Assembly (NCBI GenBank): GCA_030062745.1
Contig: CP099839.1
Span: 22,991,324 to 23,055,323 of the forward strand
Origin: Capitulum mitella
Lineage: Eukaryota; Arthropoda; Thecostraca; Pollicipedomorpha; Pollicipedidae
Direction of reading: 5' to 3'
Length of the DNA stretch: 64,000 nt
In this document: piece after piece, positions 12,401-23,745 of the stretch
Layout of the letters: every line of letters starts with the position of its first letter
How positions within the stretch are numbered: position 1 is the stretch's first letter
Program-made: the position numbers and the translations under genes
Notes under the pieces: generated by a model
What the model saw: the letters and a program-made list of their open reading frames with translations, nothing else
What the model was told of the DNA's origin: nothing
Databases searched by the model: none

Positions 12401-13325
12401 GTTCACAGCAGGACGCCTTGTGGCATACTGACGAATGACGATTACTGCTCGCTCCTGCTGCGCTTGCCTTGACCACCTCGCATTCAGTTTCTTCGCGACA
12501 GGGACAGTGTCGGAGGAGATAGATTGCATCTTGTAGTTCCTATCACACACTTTTTTCTATCAGATTCAGATGTGTGACTGTGCATGCGACTCTGAGCCAC
12601 AACTACTTTTTCACTGTGCTGTTCAAAGAATGAATCTAATCCCACTGCTTCTAAGCAGTTCAGTATGTACTGCCATTTGTGTCAGTTTCCTTGCTTGAAT
12701 TACTTCCTCGTACCTTGTGGTGACGTTTTCCACGTATCTGATACTTCAGCTTGCACGAATAGTTGTTTCGCTGTGAATCGTTTTTGCAAGCATACGACAG
12801 TGTTTTCATCAAGAAATTTCTATTGATGTTTTTGCATTTTTAGCCATTTTTCATCACCCCAATTTTTAGCCTGCCGGTTTTATCTGGTTAAAACAGGTTG
12901 GGGAAATCTTTTTTTCAGCCAGCTGCTACCAACGTTTCGTTCATCCATTTCATATCTTAACTCGACAGTCGCGAAAGCAGTCATTTATTGTGCATCGTTT
13001 ACAAAATGGCATCTGAGTGAAAAAGCCGAATTTCCACCGTTCCAGATAACTTGTTTTTGTCATTTGCAAGAACATTTACCAATCTCTCCTTTTTGGACGT
13101 GATTTGTGAGATCTCCTTCTCGTAAGTAGATGAACTCAGAGTGGAACGGTACAGTGCTATCAACATTATCTCTTCTAGTCTTCGGGCAGAATACATTGCA
13201 TTATCATTAGAGAAAGTATGCTGTGGATGAGGCTTCATCTAGAAGAGTGTGGAACGATATACAGCATACTCGACTATCTTTCATCCACTTAACAGCTGCG
13301 TGACCCCAATGGTTTTTGCTTTCAG

Positions 13326-13455
13326 GCAAATGACGCTGCTCGCGCAGAATGTCAAATGTTCAGCTGTCCGGCGCACATGTGCCGTGCGGTGAATGAGAAC
13401 TTCGATCCAGCGCACCAGTGCTGCGCCATATGCGGACCGGTTAAAGCCGATACTG
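13326..13455 (+). CDS. VWC domain exon, C-terminal half (cysteines 5-10)
   Basis: A TTTTGCTTTCAG acceptor precedes 13326 and ACTG|GTGAGT follows 13455. The 130-base exon enters in phase 0 and ends in phase 1. It encodes AEC, FSCP, HMC, then NENFDPAHQCCAICG, the C..C.C..CC..C ending of a VWC module. Joined to the exon at 7292 it gives the canonical ten cysteines and no stop. Its phase-1 exit fits the phase-1 start of the GT31 exon at 21354 (the shared codon would be GAG, Glu). The opposite strand is also open but lacks splice signals. A decayed copy lies on the minus strand at 36907-36785, and the intron sequence GATTTGTGAGATCTCCTTCT (13101-13120) is preserved base for base near that copy. Confidence 0.85.
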
Positions 13456-16400
13456 GTGAGTGGTGTGATCCCCTTAAAAAAAATGTTCTTTAACTCGTCC
13501 ACACCGATGGATTGCCTTTGCTTCCATGAAAAAATAAAAGAAAAAAGAGTAAAGGACGAAATAATAGCAGGCATGCGCATGCTGGTTGCCGTAACATCAC
13601 CCCCGCACGACGGGTGGCGCGTAACCCGCGCCCAACTGGCAGCCGGCGCCATGCACGCCCGACTGGGGGAGAGGACGATTCTCATAAACAGACTGTGTTG
13701 GTCTGGAAAACATCAGTTTTGCTGTTTTCCATACTAATTTCTCGCAAAAGTCTGTAAGCTCCAAAACCGTATTTGATTAACAGCTCCTGTGTACACATTC
13801 ACGACTGTTAGAAAGCATGGGCCTGCGCAAGCCAATGATGCTTCATGCATTACTTGTATATTTATGACACTGTTTATTTGGTAACAACCTATTTATTGGG
13901 TTAGTCTTTACAGAACTAGTGAGCACTTCCCTTTGGTGATATTATTTCTCATATCATTACCAAGAACACGGGCGAACTTTTCTAAACTGTACACCGAGTT
14001 TCATATGACAATAGCATCAACACGCAGACATTAGTCACCGTGTTTTTGGACTACAGTGGATGCACATTCACCGTGAAATTGTTTCACGTTCAGGGTGTTC
14101 AGAAATATAGTTGTTGGATCAGCTCGGCTAATACATGTTGCACACATTGAACAAAAACACATCTTTTGGGTTTCGGACACATAAGAAATTGATATTATGC
14201 ATGCTTCAAGGATAACCTTTAACAAATCACAAGTCTTGGTTTCTGCATTCCACGGAAGTTTTGAGCATATAGCTTCCATCATATCTGGCAGTGATGAGAA
14301 CAAATAGCTGTTGATTATGTAGTTCTGAAACTATCAGTTCTGCTTCAGTTATTGGCGTCTGCATCTTTAAATTCTTTTGTCTTCGGAGATGTACGAATAT
14401 ATCAATCAGTTTGGAAATTTGCGTGACAATTGCAGTCGAATCTTTACATACAGCATACAAGGCATGTAAACCACCTGGAGAAAGTATGATACATTGATTC
14501 CATTCAATTATGTTTCAGATTAATCGAAGAACGTCATTCATCTCACAGTCATATCTTTTTATTCAGGAGCATCAAACCTGAGACAAATCAGATATCACTT
14601 TGGCATGTGTATCACCAGAGCGCTTGCAAGTCCAGCAAGGTATCAAACGGCACAGTAACAGAACGATTTGATTATGTATACCAGTTGTCATTGCCAGTTA
14701 ATGTTATTTGTATCAGATGAAGCGTAATTAACGAGACGCGTTGCGAAAGGCAGCTCCTGTATGCTTAGAGCTCAGTCATCTTACTAAAAGGTTATTATGG
14801 AATGCATGCTTTCACGTGTATCAAGGTGTAACTCCTTAACACTATGTTGTAAATTTATACACTGTAAACACATTTCGACGATGTCAAATTTTTTAACCAC
14901 GAGCCATTGTTCGAAATACAAACAAATGGGTTGTCAGCACACGAGTAACTAGTAAACAACTCAAATACTTGCCATCATCGCTATCGTCTTGCCCTGTGTA
15001 AGTAAAACGAACAAAGAATAAGGAGTCGATCGTAAAAATAGCAAGGATCTTCATCGTAAGTGGATAACGAGCTAAACATTTGTTGGCGCATAAGAGACGT
15101 TTGGATGCTCGTCCTCAACACAAACTACGTGAGCTCGTTGAAGGGAGACGAAAGCAACGTCCACATGGAGTTCGCGTATTAGTCATGACAAGGGCAAGTC
15201 CAAGCAGCGTTTATAACTTCTCGCCAGAATTCAAACGCGATTTTCTAAGACGCCATTTTACAGACAAGCAGATGCGCAGTGTTTCTAGTGCGTGGCCAGG
15301 ATTTGGAGATGGCAACTGTTCGGTATTTGATGTTTTTGTGTTCGGATGTATTGTGGGATGCATATACATGTTTTGATCGGTGTTACCGATGTCAAACTGT
15401 ATCATGGCTAAGCTTTGATGGTCACTGGGACTGAAATGCAACTACAGATCATCTCAGATCAATGTTTCGAGCGGCGTTTGTGACCCACTTAACCGTTGCT
15501 CCACAGTAAGGCAAACACAGGTGAGGGCAAATTCACAGGAAGTTGGTTAATTTTGCAGGTAGCAGACATGCTGCACAGGGAAGATTACGGGTTTGTTGCC
15601 CAATAATTACATATAAGTATAAGATATCGAGTAGGTAGTTTGTGCATATATAAACTACCTACTGCATCTGTGACAGGTAAACAGACGAAAGTCGTTGTGG
15701 AAAACAGTATGCTGTATGTCTCTCACCCTTAAACCATAATAATGGTTTGCTGACCAGTGCCAATTTTTTGGAGATGCTTGCAAAATCTTACCTAAGCTAG
15801 TCTTACCTCACCCTGGGAATATTTAGATGATATGCTGCAGAAGGACTGTTCTGTCTCCATGTGCTTTTTGGCCGGAAAACAAAGCTGAACATTGATATCC
15901 TGCATGCAAACACGCACCATAAAAACCTATGATAGGCCCAACAATAGTTTTTTTTTTTGCAAGAGAAACAAGGACGAAGCTTATTAAAATTGTTCAGATT
16001 CTCCATTTTTCTGGCATGAAGCAGGGATTTTACAACCAAACAGCATTGAATGGAATGTATACCGAAATCATGGAAGGATTGCCCTGGGATTTCGGTCCAG
16101 ATTATCACATTTGATGGTGTGCTGCAGTTATGGCATGTTTGTGGTGTAATGCCTGATATATTTTGCTGTAGGTAATTCTGCTTGTACGGAATTTTTGGAG
16201 ACCAGCAAAATTTCTTCTGTATAGCTAAAATTCCATGTATCCGAACCTCTTAATGCATATTCTGACTTCTAGGGACTGGCAAATTCATTTCCATATGTCA
16301 GGAATCTCATATCATCAGATTCCATACATGGAAACTTATCAGAATAAAGCGCTTTTTGTCAGTTGGGTTGCACGATACCTAGTAGGCTGGATTAATTCAG

Positions 16401-17171
16401 TACATTCTGTGATCCATCCCAGAACCATGAGTTTGACCTCGATCGGTTGCACATGCTGAGTTTGGTATCTTTCAGGTGGTGCTCCAGCACCACCTGACTA
16501 GCAATACTAGGAGCAAACCTGACAAGCAATGACTAGGAATAACTAGCAGCACTAAGCAAAAAATATAGCACCTAAAAAAGCACCAGGTGAAACACACATA
16601 ATACTTTGTAATAAGGAACAAAAAATTGTTTACTTTTTACTGGAACCACAAATTATGTGTCTGTCAGCTTTTTCAACTAAAATAATAATTAGTACATGTC
16701 AGCATTGCATTTCAGGCATCATAAAACCACTATTACGACAACTTCCCCACAATGTACGCGCTAAGCTAAAATCTTACTGTTGACTGTATTTCAGTCAGTT
16801 TTGTATATTTTAGGGTGGCTCTAAAGATTTGCGGGCATATTCTAGAATTTCAGGAAAGTTGTGTGAAAGTAAAGGTCTCCCGGGAATATCTGCCAGAACT
16901 GGTGCTACGCAGTTGGCCTACCTTGCTCAAGTTTTGAGAACAGATTCTAATTTGGTTGCTGCCCATGATGCCTGTCATACCTGAACCATTGTTTGCATCG
17001 CCATTAAATTAATCAAGTTTAAAACACTGTCATTCCCATATTACGACTGTTAAATTCAAACGCATCGTATATGATTCCCAAAGACGCTTGACTTCAAAAA
17101 TTTTAATCGTCTTGCTAGAAAGGTAGAAAACGCAAAGAGAATACAAACGCACACACTCTCTAATTTTTCCT
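13456..17171 (+). other. Intron between VWC and GT31 exons, part 1
   Basis: Mostly AT-rich sequence without recognised families. Overlapping minus-strand open frames at 14460-14227 (77 codons) and 14303-14031 (90 codons), and a plus-strand frame at 15080-15376 (98 codons), have protein-like composition. I recognise no domain or matching splice frame in them, so they are not called as genes. A short perfect hairpin lies at 16473-16496, and a TA microsatellite at 17172-17193 abuts the next element. Confidence 0.4.
16473..16496. repeat. Perfect 24-nt hairpin, 11-bp arms
   Basis: The arms are CAGGTGGTGCT and AGCACCACCTG with a CC centre. It sits at the start of a short stretch rich in GCA/CTAG words (16500-16590). 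It may be the end of a decayed mobile element; no partner end was found. Confidence 0.6.
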
Positions 17172-17198
17172 TTATATATATATATATATATATGGCAA

Positions 17199-17614
17199 CA
17201 GGGGCGTCGATTTCTGTAATGGTCGGGGGGGGGGGTGCGAGCCGAGGGTCCGACAACCTAACCGCCCCCAAAATGTGGGTTTTTCAACGGATTTAGCCCA
17301 TTTTATTTTGATCAGCGGAAATTTACATGGTTTTTTGTTGGTATTTACGAAACAGAAATTTCATTTATTCCCATATATATAGGTATATGTATTATATCGA
17401 AAAGTTAGGAAGATAGGTACATTGATTTAAATTTTATTCCTTACTTTCTCACTATGTCTTGTCTATTGCAGCCGTTATTTTTATTATTAGTACTCATTTC
17501 CCTTTAAAACCTGCAGAAAATATTGGGGAGGGGACCCAAACCAGCATTGGGTCGGTCCAAATCCACATGAGGTGTGCCATGGCCCCCTCAAAAGAATAAA
17601 GATCGACGCCCCTG
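17199..17614 (+). mobile_element. hAT-type MITE, family M1, 416 bp
   Basis: The element begins CAGGGGCGTCGATTT and ends in the complement of CAGGGGCGTCGATCTTTATT. It is flanked by near-identical 8-bp sequences TATGGCAA (17191-17198) and TATTGCAA (17615-17622), the target-duplication length of hAT elements. The body holds a G-run next to the left end and no transposase. A second copy with the same ends lies at 45465-45912 in the opposite orientation. Confidence 0.88.
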
Positions 17615-17732
17615 TATTGCAACCAATTTTGAGAAGCGCCGAAAGGGCGAATCAGGTAATTATTGGCACTTTGATGTTTCATTTACGTGCAAAATAACCG
17701 CCAGATTTTCCTCGGGTGATGCCGATTTTTTC

Positions 17733-18956
17733 TTAACCCGTCCCCGACTGGGGGGGCAGTTGACTGCCCCCCTGAGGTTTTTCTGGGATTGCGAGAGAAC
17801 GAACTAACACAGAGTTACGAAACTTTGTGTACCTTTTGCTCCATCAATTTTACGTCTCGTGTCAAAATTTTCACCTCAGGTCAGGCCAGGTGCCTAACCT
17901 AGGTCAGGTCAAACAGACCTATGTCAAAAAAAGTTTAGCGCCCTCTAACTTTTTCGCAAAACAAGATATCTCAATAATACTTTCAGGGATTAATGACCGT
18001 GATAGATGCAACAAATCTGCTATCTCAGATTTTTCGGAATTTTCCGGGTCATTGACCTAAGGTCAAGACCATTTTTAAGACATATCGCCGTTTTTTCGGA
18101 AATTGACGGAGTATTCCATAACATTTTTAGTGTGGAGTGAAGCAGACATCTAGTTACCGTCATTGGGCAAAGTATCACTGACTTCCATTCATTGACCTGA
18201 GGTCGGGTCACGAATAACTGTAGTGGGCCAAAATGAAACGCCGTCAAAATCGACGATGAATTACTCAGAATGGGTAGAAAATGGCAGAACTAGCTTGCAC
18301 AGACGTAATTAATACTAGGAACCTCAAAAAGTTTGAAAAAGTAGCATATTTTGGACATAAACATACTCTCGCGAATAAAGCTCCGCCAACTTTGTAGATT
18401 GGTAACTAATCAATTTTTCCAAAATTTAAGCATGAGAAACCATCACAAGAACCACAAAAATCAATAAAATTGACATAGATCGTCTTTTTCGCGAAAATAA
18501 AGGAACGCTAAAATTAGCTCCCGTCAATTTGGTACACGCATACGGCCGCGGCGCACACTGACGGTTGACGGGAGAATTACGGTGTCTTTAACTCAACGTT
18601 TCGGCGTATATATTGAACAAATCTGGGGAAATTAGACGTAGATCGGCATCCGCGGACATTTACTTGTGCGTTGGTGCCTTTACCGATGCGGTATTGGTCA
18701 CAGCCCTTGAGATTCAGGCCATTTCTCGGTCTCATGCAGTCGGCTATGAGAAAACATATATAGGGCGTAAATTGGCTTACATATTATCTAAAACTAAAAA
18801 TGAGACCAGTTTCGAGCTCTACTCGTCACAGGCTTTCCAACGGTATGCTTATTTTTATCGTGCGACCAACCGTTCGTGAGATAGAGGGGGGGCAGTCAAC
18901 TGCCCCCCCCCCAGTCGCCGATGTTCGGGACGGACCGACGGTCGTGCGCGGGTTAA
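17733..18956 (+). mobile_element. TTAA-flanked piggyBac-type element, family A, copy 1 (1224 bp)
   Basis: It starts TTAACCCG and ends CGGGTTAA, the TTAA target and CCC/GGG termini typical of piggyBac-type transposition. Just inside the left end is a palindrome with arms GGGGGGCAG and CTGCCCCCC. A matching palindrome sits near the right end (about 18889-18912). The interior has no transposase and is rich in TGACCT/AGGTCA words. A second copy of exactly the same length lies at 34512-35735 in the same orientation. It is non-autonomous; no source element is in the window. Confidence 0.9.
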
Positions 18957-19019
18957 GTTACTCCCATCCCGTATTTTTTGCAAATTGCCAAATATATAGG
19001 TATGTATGTTTTTAATATA

Positions 19020-19497
19020 CAGGTGTCAGTTTTGGAGAATGTCCGGGACCGGGGACCAACCATCCCAAGACGAGGCCCGGTCTAGACTCAATTTTTTGGA
19101 GGGGCCGTCAATGGAAAATTGAAGGAATGTAGGTAAATTTCCTACAAGTGGCCTGGTTTGGACCCGGACCGACCCAAACCGAGCTTATGGCTGGGTCTGC
19201 CCGGCCCTGGCTTTGGCACCACAATGATAGGCTGAAGACCACTTGACTCAGGGGAGTGACTACGCCCTTTTCCTTATTCTGTGTATGGTTGGGAGGCAGT
19301 GGTGTCGAAACCAAGACCCGGCAGGCCCAACGGAAAGCCCGTTTTGGGCCCGATCGGCCCCAAACCGGGAAGCTTGTGGAAAATTTACCCATTGCGCTTC
19401 ATTTTCCCTCTGGCTTCCCTCAAAAAGTTGGGCTTGGACCGGACCTGGTTGGTCCCCGGTCCGCACCGGTCCCGGAAATTCTCTAAGACTGACACCT
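19020..19497. mobile_element. Terminal-inverted-repeat element, about 475 bp, unclassified
   Basis: The left end (AGGTGTCAGTTTTGGAGAAT, then CCGGGACCGG..GGACCAACC) is repeated in reverse at 19450-19497 (GGTTGGTCC..CCGGTCC..ATTCTCTAAGACTGACACCT). The inverted repeats span about 45 bp each. The interior holds GGNCC-type repeats that create long open frames on several strands; these are not genes. No clear target duplication was found. The CAGAGGTGTCAG form of the right end resembles hAT termini. Confidence 0.7.
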
Positions 19498-21100
19498 CTG
19501 TGGCAGGCTCCCACAGTTCAGGGGACTCCCGCCGACTGAGTACTTGGCGAAGAACAGGCAGCCCGTGCGGCAGCAGTTTAACCCTAAAGATGAAGGCTAA
19601 GTTCGGGACAAATATACGGAACAACTGGAATGCGCCCTGGATCAAAGGTATTTCGTCGGTGACGACAAGATCCTGGCTGAAGCAGAGCTACCACTGACCA
19701 CTGGCGAACTTGCTGCAGCCGAACGAAATATATGGGGACCGTGAGCTATGCTATACATCTAATTAAAAAAAATCGTTCATGGCGTTGGACATGAGTCGTT
19801 CGACTAATGTTCGTTCGTTCGGCAGCCAGATATAAAGGGTAACGTGAATTTCGCTGCAAGGACACGCTTAGACAATAAAGAATCGTTCATAGAGTGTTGG
19901 TGTCCGATGCCATGTCGGCTTTACAGAATATACTTCTGACCGTTTTTGTCGTGTGTTTGAAGGCATGAAGCAACAGACTGCCGAAAACCACTACAGCTGT
20001 AAAAATTTACGTTACAAAGGAGACCCCGGTGGCACACATCGATGTTGTGCCTTGTAACCATTTACATGCATGGGACGCACGTCGTACGCGGCCTTATCCT
20101 TACATGGGTGTTCCTTGTTTTTTTTTCAAAAACGAGCACAAAGAATCTCGTTGTCAGAAGCATGCAGGTACTTGGATGTCACTGGTAATGGCATTACTAT
20201 TACATGGTAGATTGTCGTAGATATCACGCAGGCGAAGCAATCATTCATAGATCGCTCGACTAATTACAAGCGCTTGGGTGGTTGAAATACAAGAAACTCG
20301 TCATAACAACGACCCAAAAGGTCGTATTCGAACGAGGCAAAGAATATGCAGTTTTGCGGTAAACTCGGATGGTCGTAAATCTTGCAAGCCCCTGTCGAAA
20401 TGAGTTTAGTGTATCAAGACCAGCCTGCCTTGGAAATAAGTTTCAATATACACTCACAGACAGACACTAGCATCTGTGGCCCACATTATTTACATATGTT
20501 CAAAAACGGATTCGGGTTGATGGTGGCAAATTCATAAAGTAATAGAATTAGCTAAAACTGACTTACCCCTCTGAGTTATTTTAATTCACGTATAATAAAA
20601 AATGTTCTTTTGTCATAGCCCATTAAAAATAAGATAACCTGACTCAGTCTTCAAATCACGCACAAAATATACTTGTAGAGAATCAGCACGAATATTTTCG
20701 TATTCAAATGCCATCGCAGACACAATGATTCCTTTGCTTAAATAATGTTTTTCCCTAGCATCAATGAAAACGTCACGTTTCTGCTTTGGAAGAAACGTTA
20801 CACAACGGCAAAGCACTTCTACATGGTCGATAAATGGGCGGAGCGTAAACGCCCTCTTTTTCGTCACTCGACGGCGAACCAATCACGGCGCGGGATGGCC
20901 ACGGCTTTGGTTGTAACACGTTTTCGCCCACATTGAAGGTCGCGACTAACCACCCCTGACACAGTCCATGCTTACCCGAGCACGATATTGCATTGTGCTG
21001 TGCTTGATCATTACTCTAGTTGCATGGGACATTCGTAATTTAGAGGGCTGTCGAATACGCTAACAAGTATTTGTTACGCTGGCGAGTTAGCCTCGATCGT
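19498..21100 (+). other. Intron remainder before the GT31 exon; possible coding fossil
   Basis: Straight after the inverted-repeat element, two frames read as protein-like text: PPTEYLAKNRQPVRQQFNP near 19528-19590, then, after a frame change, YTEQLECALDQRY to AAERNIWGP, which ends at a stop near 19741. I cannot assign a family, and it may be a transposon coding remnant. The sequence from about 20970 onward is alignable with the inverted copy near 31.6 kb. Confidence 0.35.
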
Positions 21101-21353
21101 CTTGTCTCTGGTCTTGGCATTTTCGAGTTACTTCGACCCTAGAATACTTTTCCGTGGAATACTTTTCTTTAGAATACTTTCCGCCGCTTCTCACTGAGAA
21201 TTGAAAGCAAAACCATATTTAGCCTCAAGGTTAAACATGTCCCTACTTTCAACTCTGCTTTCAACGAGCTTCAAAAGTTTGAAGCTCGTGGCTTTTGCTT
21301 TAAGACCTGGCCATTACCCTGAACGCTCCTGACGCTTTTCTCCCTTGTCTCAG

Positions 21354-22374
21354 AGCGACCACCGCTGATGCAGGCCGTCGACGACTCCATCCCTCTCACA
21401 CGGGACGTCTACCAGTCGTCGTTCCGTCACCTGCCCTCGTCTCCTGTGCGCCGACGGTGGCGGGGCGCCGGTGTCTCTGCTGGCAGTGATCTCGCGGCCC
21501 CGCGCCGCCGCTCGCCGCGCTCTCTTCCGTCGCCTATACGCCACGGAGGCGGCCAGCCACGGCCTCCACCTGCTGTTCGTGCTGGGCCGCGACGCGCCCC
21601 TGCTGCGACCCATCAACGCCCCGACGGAAGACGAGCTCGAGGACGAGCACGAGGACGAGGACGTCGGGGCCGCGGCCGCCGCCGCCATCCGGCGGGAGGA
21701 CGCGATGGAGGGCCCCGGCCGACTTCGCCGCCTGGCAGCGCGGCGTCGACGCCGAGGCGGCCCGCTTCGGCGACATCCTGCAATCGAACGTGACCGAGCA
21801 CTACTTCCACCTGGGCCTGAAGACGCTCAGCCTGCTGGACTTCGCGCGCGCCCGCTGCCGCCGGCTGCGCGTCGTCGTCAAGACGGACGACGACGTGGCG
21901 CTGACGGTGCGCCGGCTGGCCGAGGCGGCGGCCACGCGCGCGCCGCTCGGCGGCATCCACGGCCGGCTGTGCGCCGACTGCGGCCCGGTGCGCGTGTCGC
22001 ACCGCTGGCGCAGCGGCCGCCGCGAGTGGCCCTGGGAACGGTACCCGCCGTTCGTGCTCGGGCCCGGCTACCTGATCGCCGGCGACGCCATCGGGCCGCT
22101 GTTCCGGCAGGCGCTGAGCACGCGCTATCACCACCTGGAGGATGTGTTTATCACGGGCGCGGTGGCGGCGGCGGCGGGCGTTGCGCGCCACCACTGGCGC
22201 GGCCAGTGCGTCAACCACGCGCGCAGGGGAGACGTTTGCGCGCTGGCCCACTGCGCGATCTCGCACCCGACCGAGTACGACGATGACGGAGAGACGATCA
22301 GCGAGTTCATGTGGGCCGCCCGTAGGTTTGATATTGACGACTTGTGTGCTACAGATAAAACGCTGAATGGCTAA
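21354..22374 (+). CDS. GT31 (beta-1,3-galactosyltransferase-like) catalytic exon, two frame breaks
   Basis: The acceptor CTCCCTTGTCTCAG ends at 21353 and the exon enters in phase 1. It encodes QAVDDSIPLTRDVYQSSF, SLLAVISRPRAAARRALFRR (the family's R..R..W-type start), HGLHLLFVLGRD, an acidic loop, FGDILQSNVTEHYFHLGLKT, VVVKTDDDV (the metal-binding DxD motif), YPPFVLGPGYLIAGD and LEDVFITG, then stops with TAA at 22372. These are Galactosyl_T landmarks in order. Such enzymes add galactose or N-acetyl sugars from UDP-sugar donors in the Golgi lumen. The frame changes twice by +1. One change is near 21441-21444, where the inverted copy has one base fewer; the other is between about 21670 and 21722. 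All motifs are otherwise intact, so sequence error or recent decay are both possible. The exon is very GC-rich. The acceptor sugar and precise subfamily cannot be told. Confidence 0.9.
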
Positions 22375-22964
22375 CAAAGCAACGTTCCTGGGTTCGTTTG
22401 TTGGTTTGTTATGGTGGTGTTATGCTGTTATGGTGTTGCTTTGTTACGGTGAGGCTTTCCAGACGTTCGCATTAGTTAACGAGTCGAGTTTGCCTGGAGA
22501 TGGACTTCAAAACTTTCCTAGCGTCTGGCAGAAGTCAAAACATGTCGCCTTTGAGGACGGCTTTGGGTCTTAGGAGAGAAGTCAACGAAAAACATTGTGT
22601 ATAATTTGAATCCTTCGTAAGATTAGTTGTAGTGCAGTGTCGTTTCGCCCGTCACCATCACAGGCCGTTCATGCATCCTCATGATCCGAGCATCAGTGTG
22701 ACGAGTCCAAAAGTAATGTGTCTGTTTAAACTACAACAGTAATTTTTGTGATGTATGAATGTGTTTTAATACTGCATCCGTCCGTCCAGTATGACCCATG
22801 ACGTCAGGACAACAAACTGGATCATCAAACCAACCTTCAGAATATCTGCTGACCGTCATTCAGAATATGAATGTCATTCAAGGGGTAAATGTCAACAGTG
22901 CTACAAAAAATGAGGTATATTCATGGCTGCGAGAGACAGTGCTCCCCAGTTAGTGAAATCTAAT
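22375..22964. other. 3' flank of the GT31 gene
   Basis: No repeat or second gene is recognised. No convincing AATAAA signal lies close to the stop codon, so the 3' end of the transcript cannot be placed. Confidence 0.4.
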
Positions 22965-23255
22965 GGCGGTAGATCTAGTTGGTAGGGCGCTGGTCTCACC
23001 GTCCTGGTAAGACGGGTTCGAGTCGCTGCGGCGTTCGGTGTTTGGCCCGCGGGTCTTGTGGCAGCTGGCCAACATAGGGTCAAGCTGACTACCACACGGT
23101 CGTGTCGCACTGTTGGCGGCACGTTAAAACACAAAACCAGCTGTAAACTGGCACTGAGCGATCGGATGTACGGATCGGAGCGTATTTAACAAGCTCTGCT
23201 TAGCATGCGCTCCCATACCTAACATCGCCCGATCAAAACCACTGGGATCAAATAA
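22965..23255 (+). mobile_element. tRNA-derived SINE, copy 1
   Basis: A tRNA-like head has an A-box-like TAGATCTAGTTGG (22970-22982) and a B-box-like GGTTCGAGTCG (23015-23025). It is followed by a body GTGTTTGGCCCGCGGGTC, GGCAGCTGGCCAACATAGGG and CACACGGTCGTGTCG. The same body is found behind a second head at 48034. The tail is A-rich. The cloverleaf does not close, so it is not a functional tRNA gene. Confidence 0.75.
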
Positions 23256-23745
23256 AAATGTCCCAAACTACGTGTTCTGAAGGACAGGGAAGGAATAAAC
23301 TATTTTTGTTGCGTTGGTTTTTTTGGGAAAAAATCGAAACAAGTCTTACACCTGAATTTTCGTTTTCGTTGATATGTTTTATAGGAAATAAGAGAAAACT
23401 TCGTAACCTGCCATGTAGCACCTCATCATATTTTTGCGTCTGCGTACCGGTTGTATTTGAGTTCGGTTCCTGTTAAGCCGTGAAGGACAGGTTTTCATTC
23501 ACTAAACTGAATAGCATCTAGATGCCAGATATAACAGAACAATATGACAAGAATGGAATTCATCAACGTTTCCTCCCGGTTTATAGCTGAAATTGCACTT
23601 ATCGGTTATTGTCTAACACCAGGCGGTTGTCCTTCTTGCAATCGCGACGCAGAACTGAGGTTCTCCATTTCAGGCCTCGTGTGTTGCACTGTGCCTAATT
23701 CATATTGACTTGATCTGCGTGCTATATAAAACCGCAGCAGCATGT

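Larger units (their letters stand above)
7426..13325 (+). other. Intron between the two VWC exons, filled with transposons
   Basis: This interval carries a diverged TTAA-type element (about 7845-8320 and its probable end at 9357), a G-run at 7669-7681 and a mariner element interrupted by a MITE (10892-12400). It ends in stretches without recognisable content. An open frame at 9398-9575 follows a good acceptor, but it does not fit the phases of the flanking VWC exons and has no recognisable motif. Confidence 0.6.

Noticed and set aside
14031-14460. Minus-strand gene from two overlapping open frames
   Set aside because: Protein-like composition only; no domain, splice sites or second copy to support it.
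22965-23035. Functional tRNA gene
   Set aside because: The head is tRNA-like but is followed by a SINE body shared with 48034, and the stems do not close.
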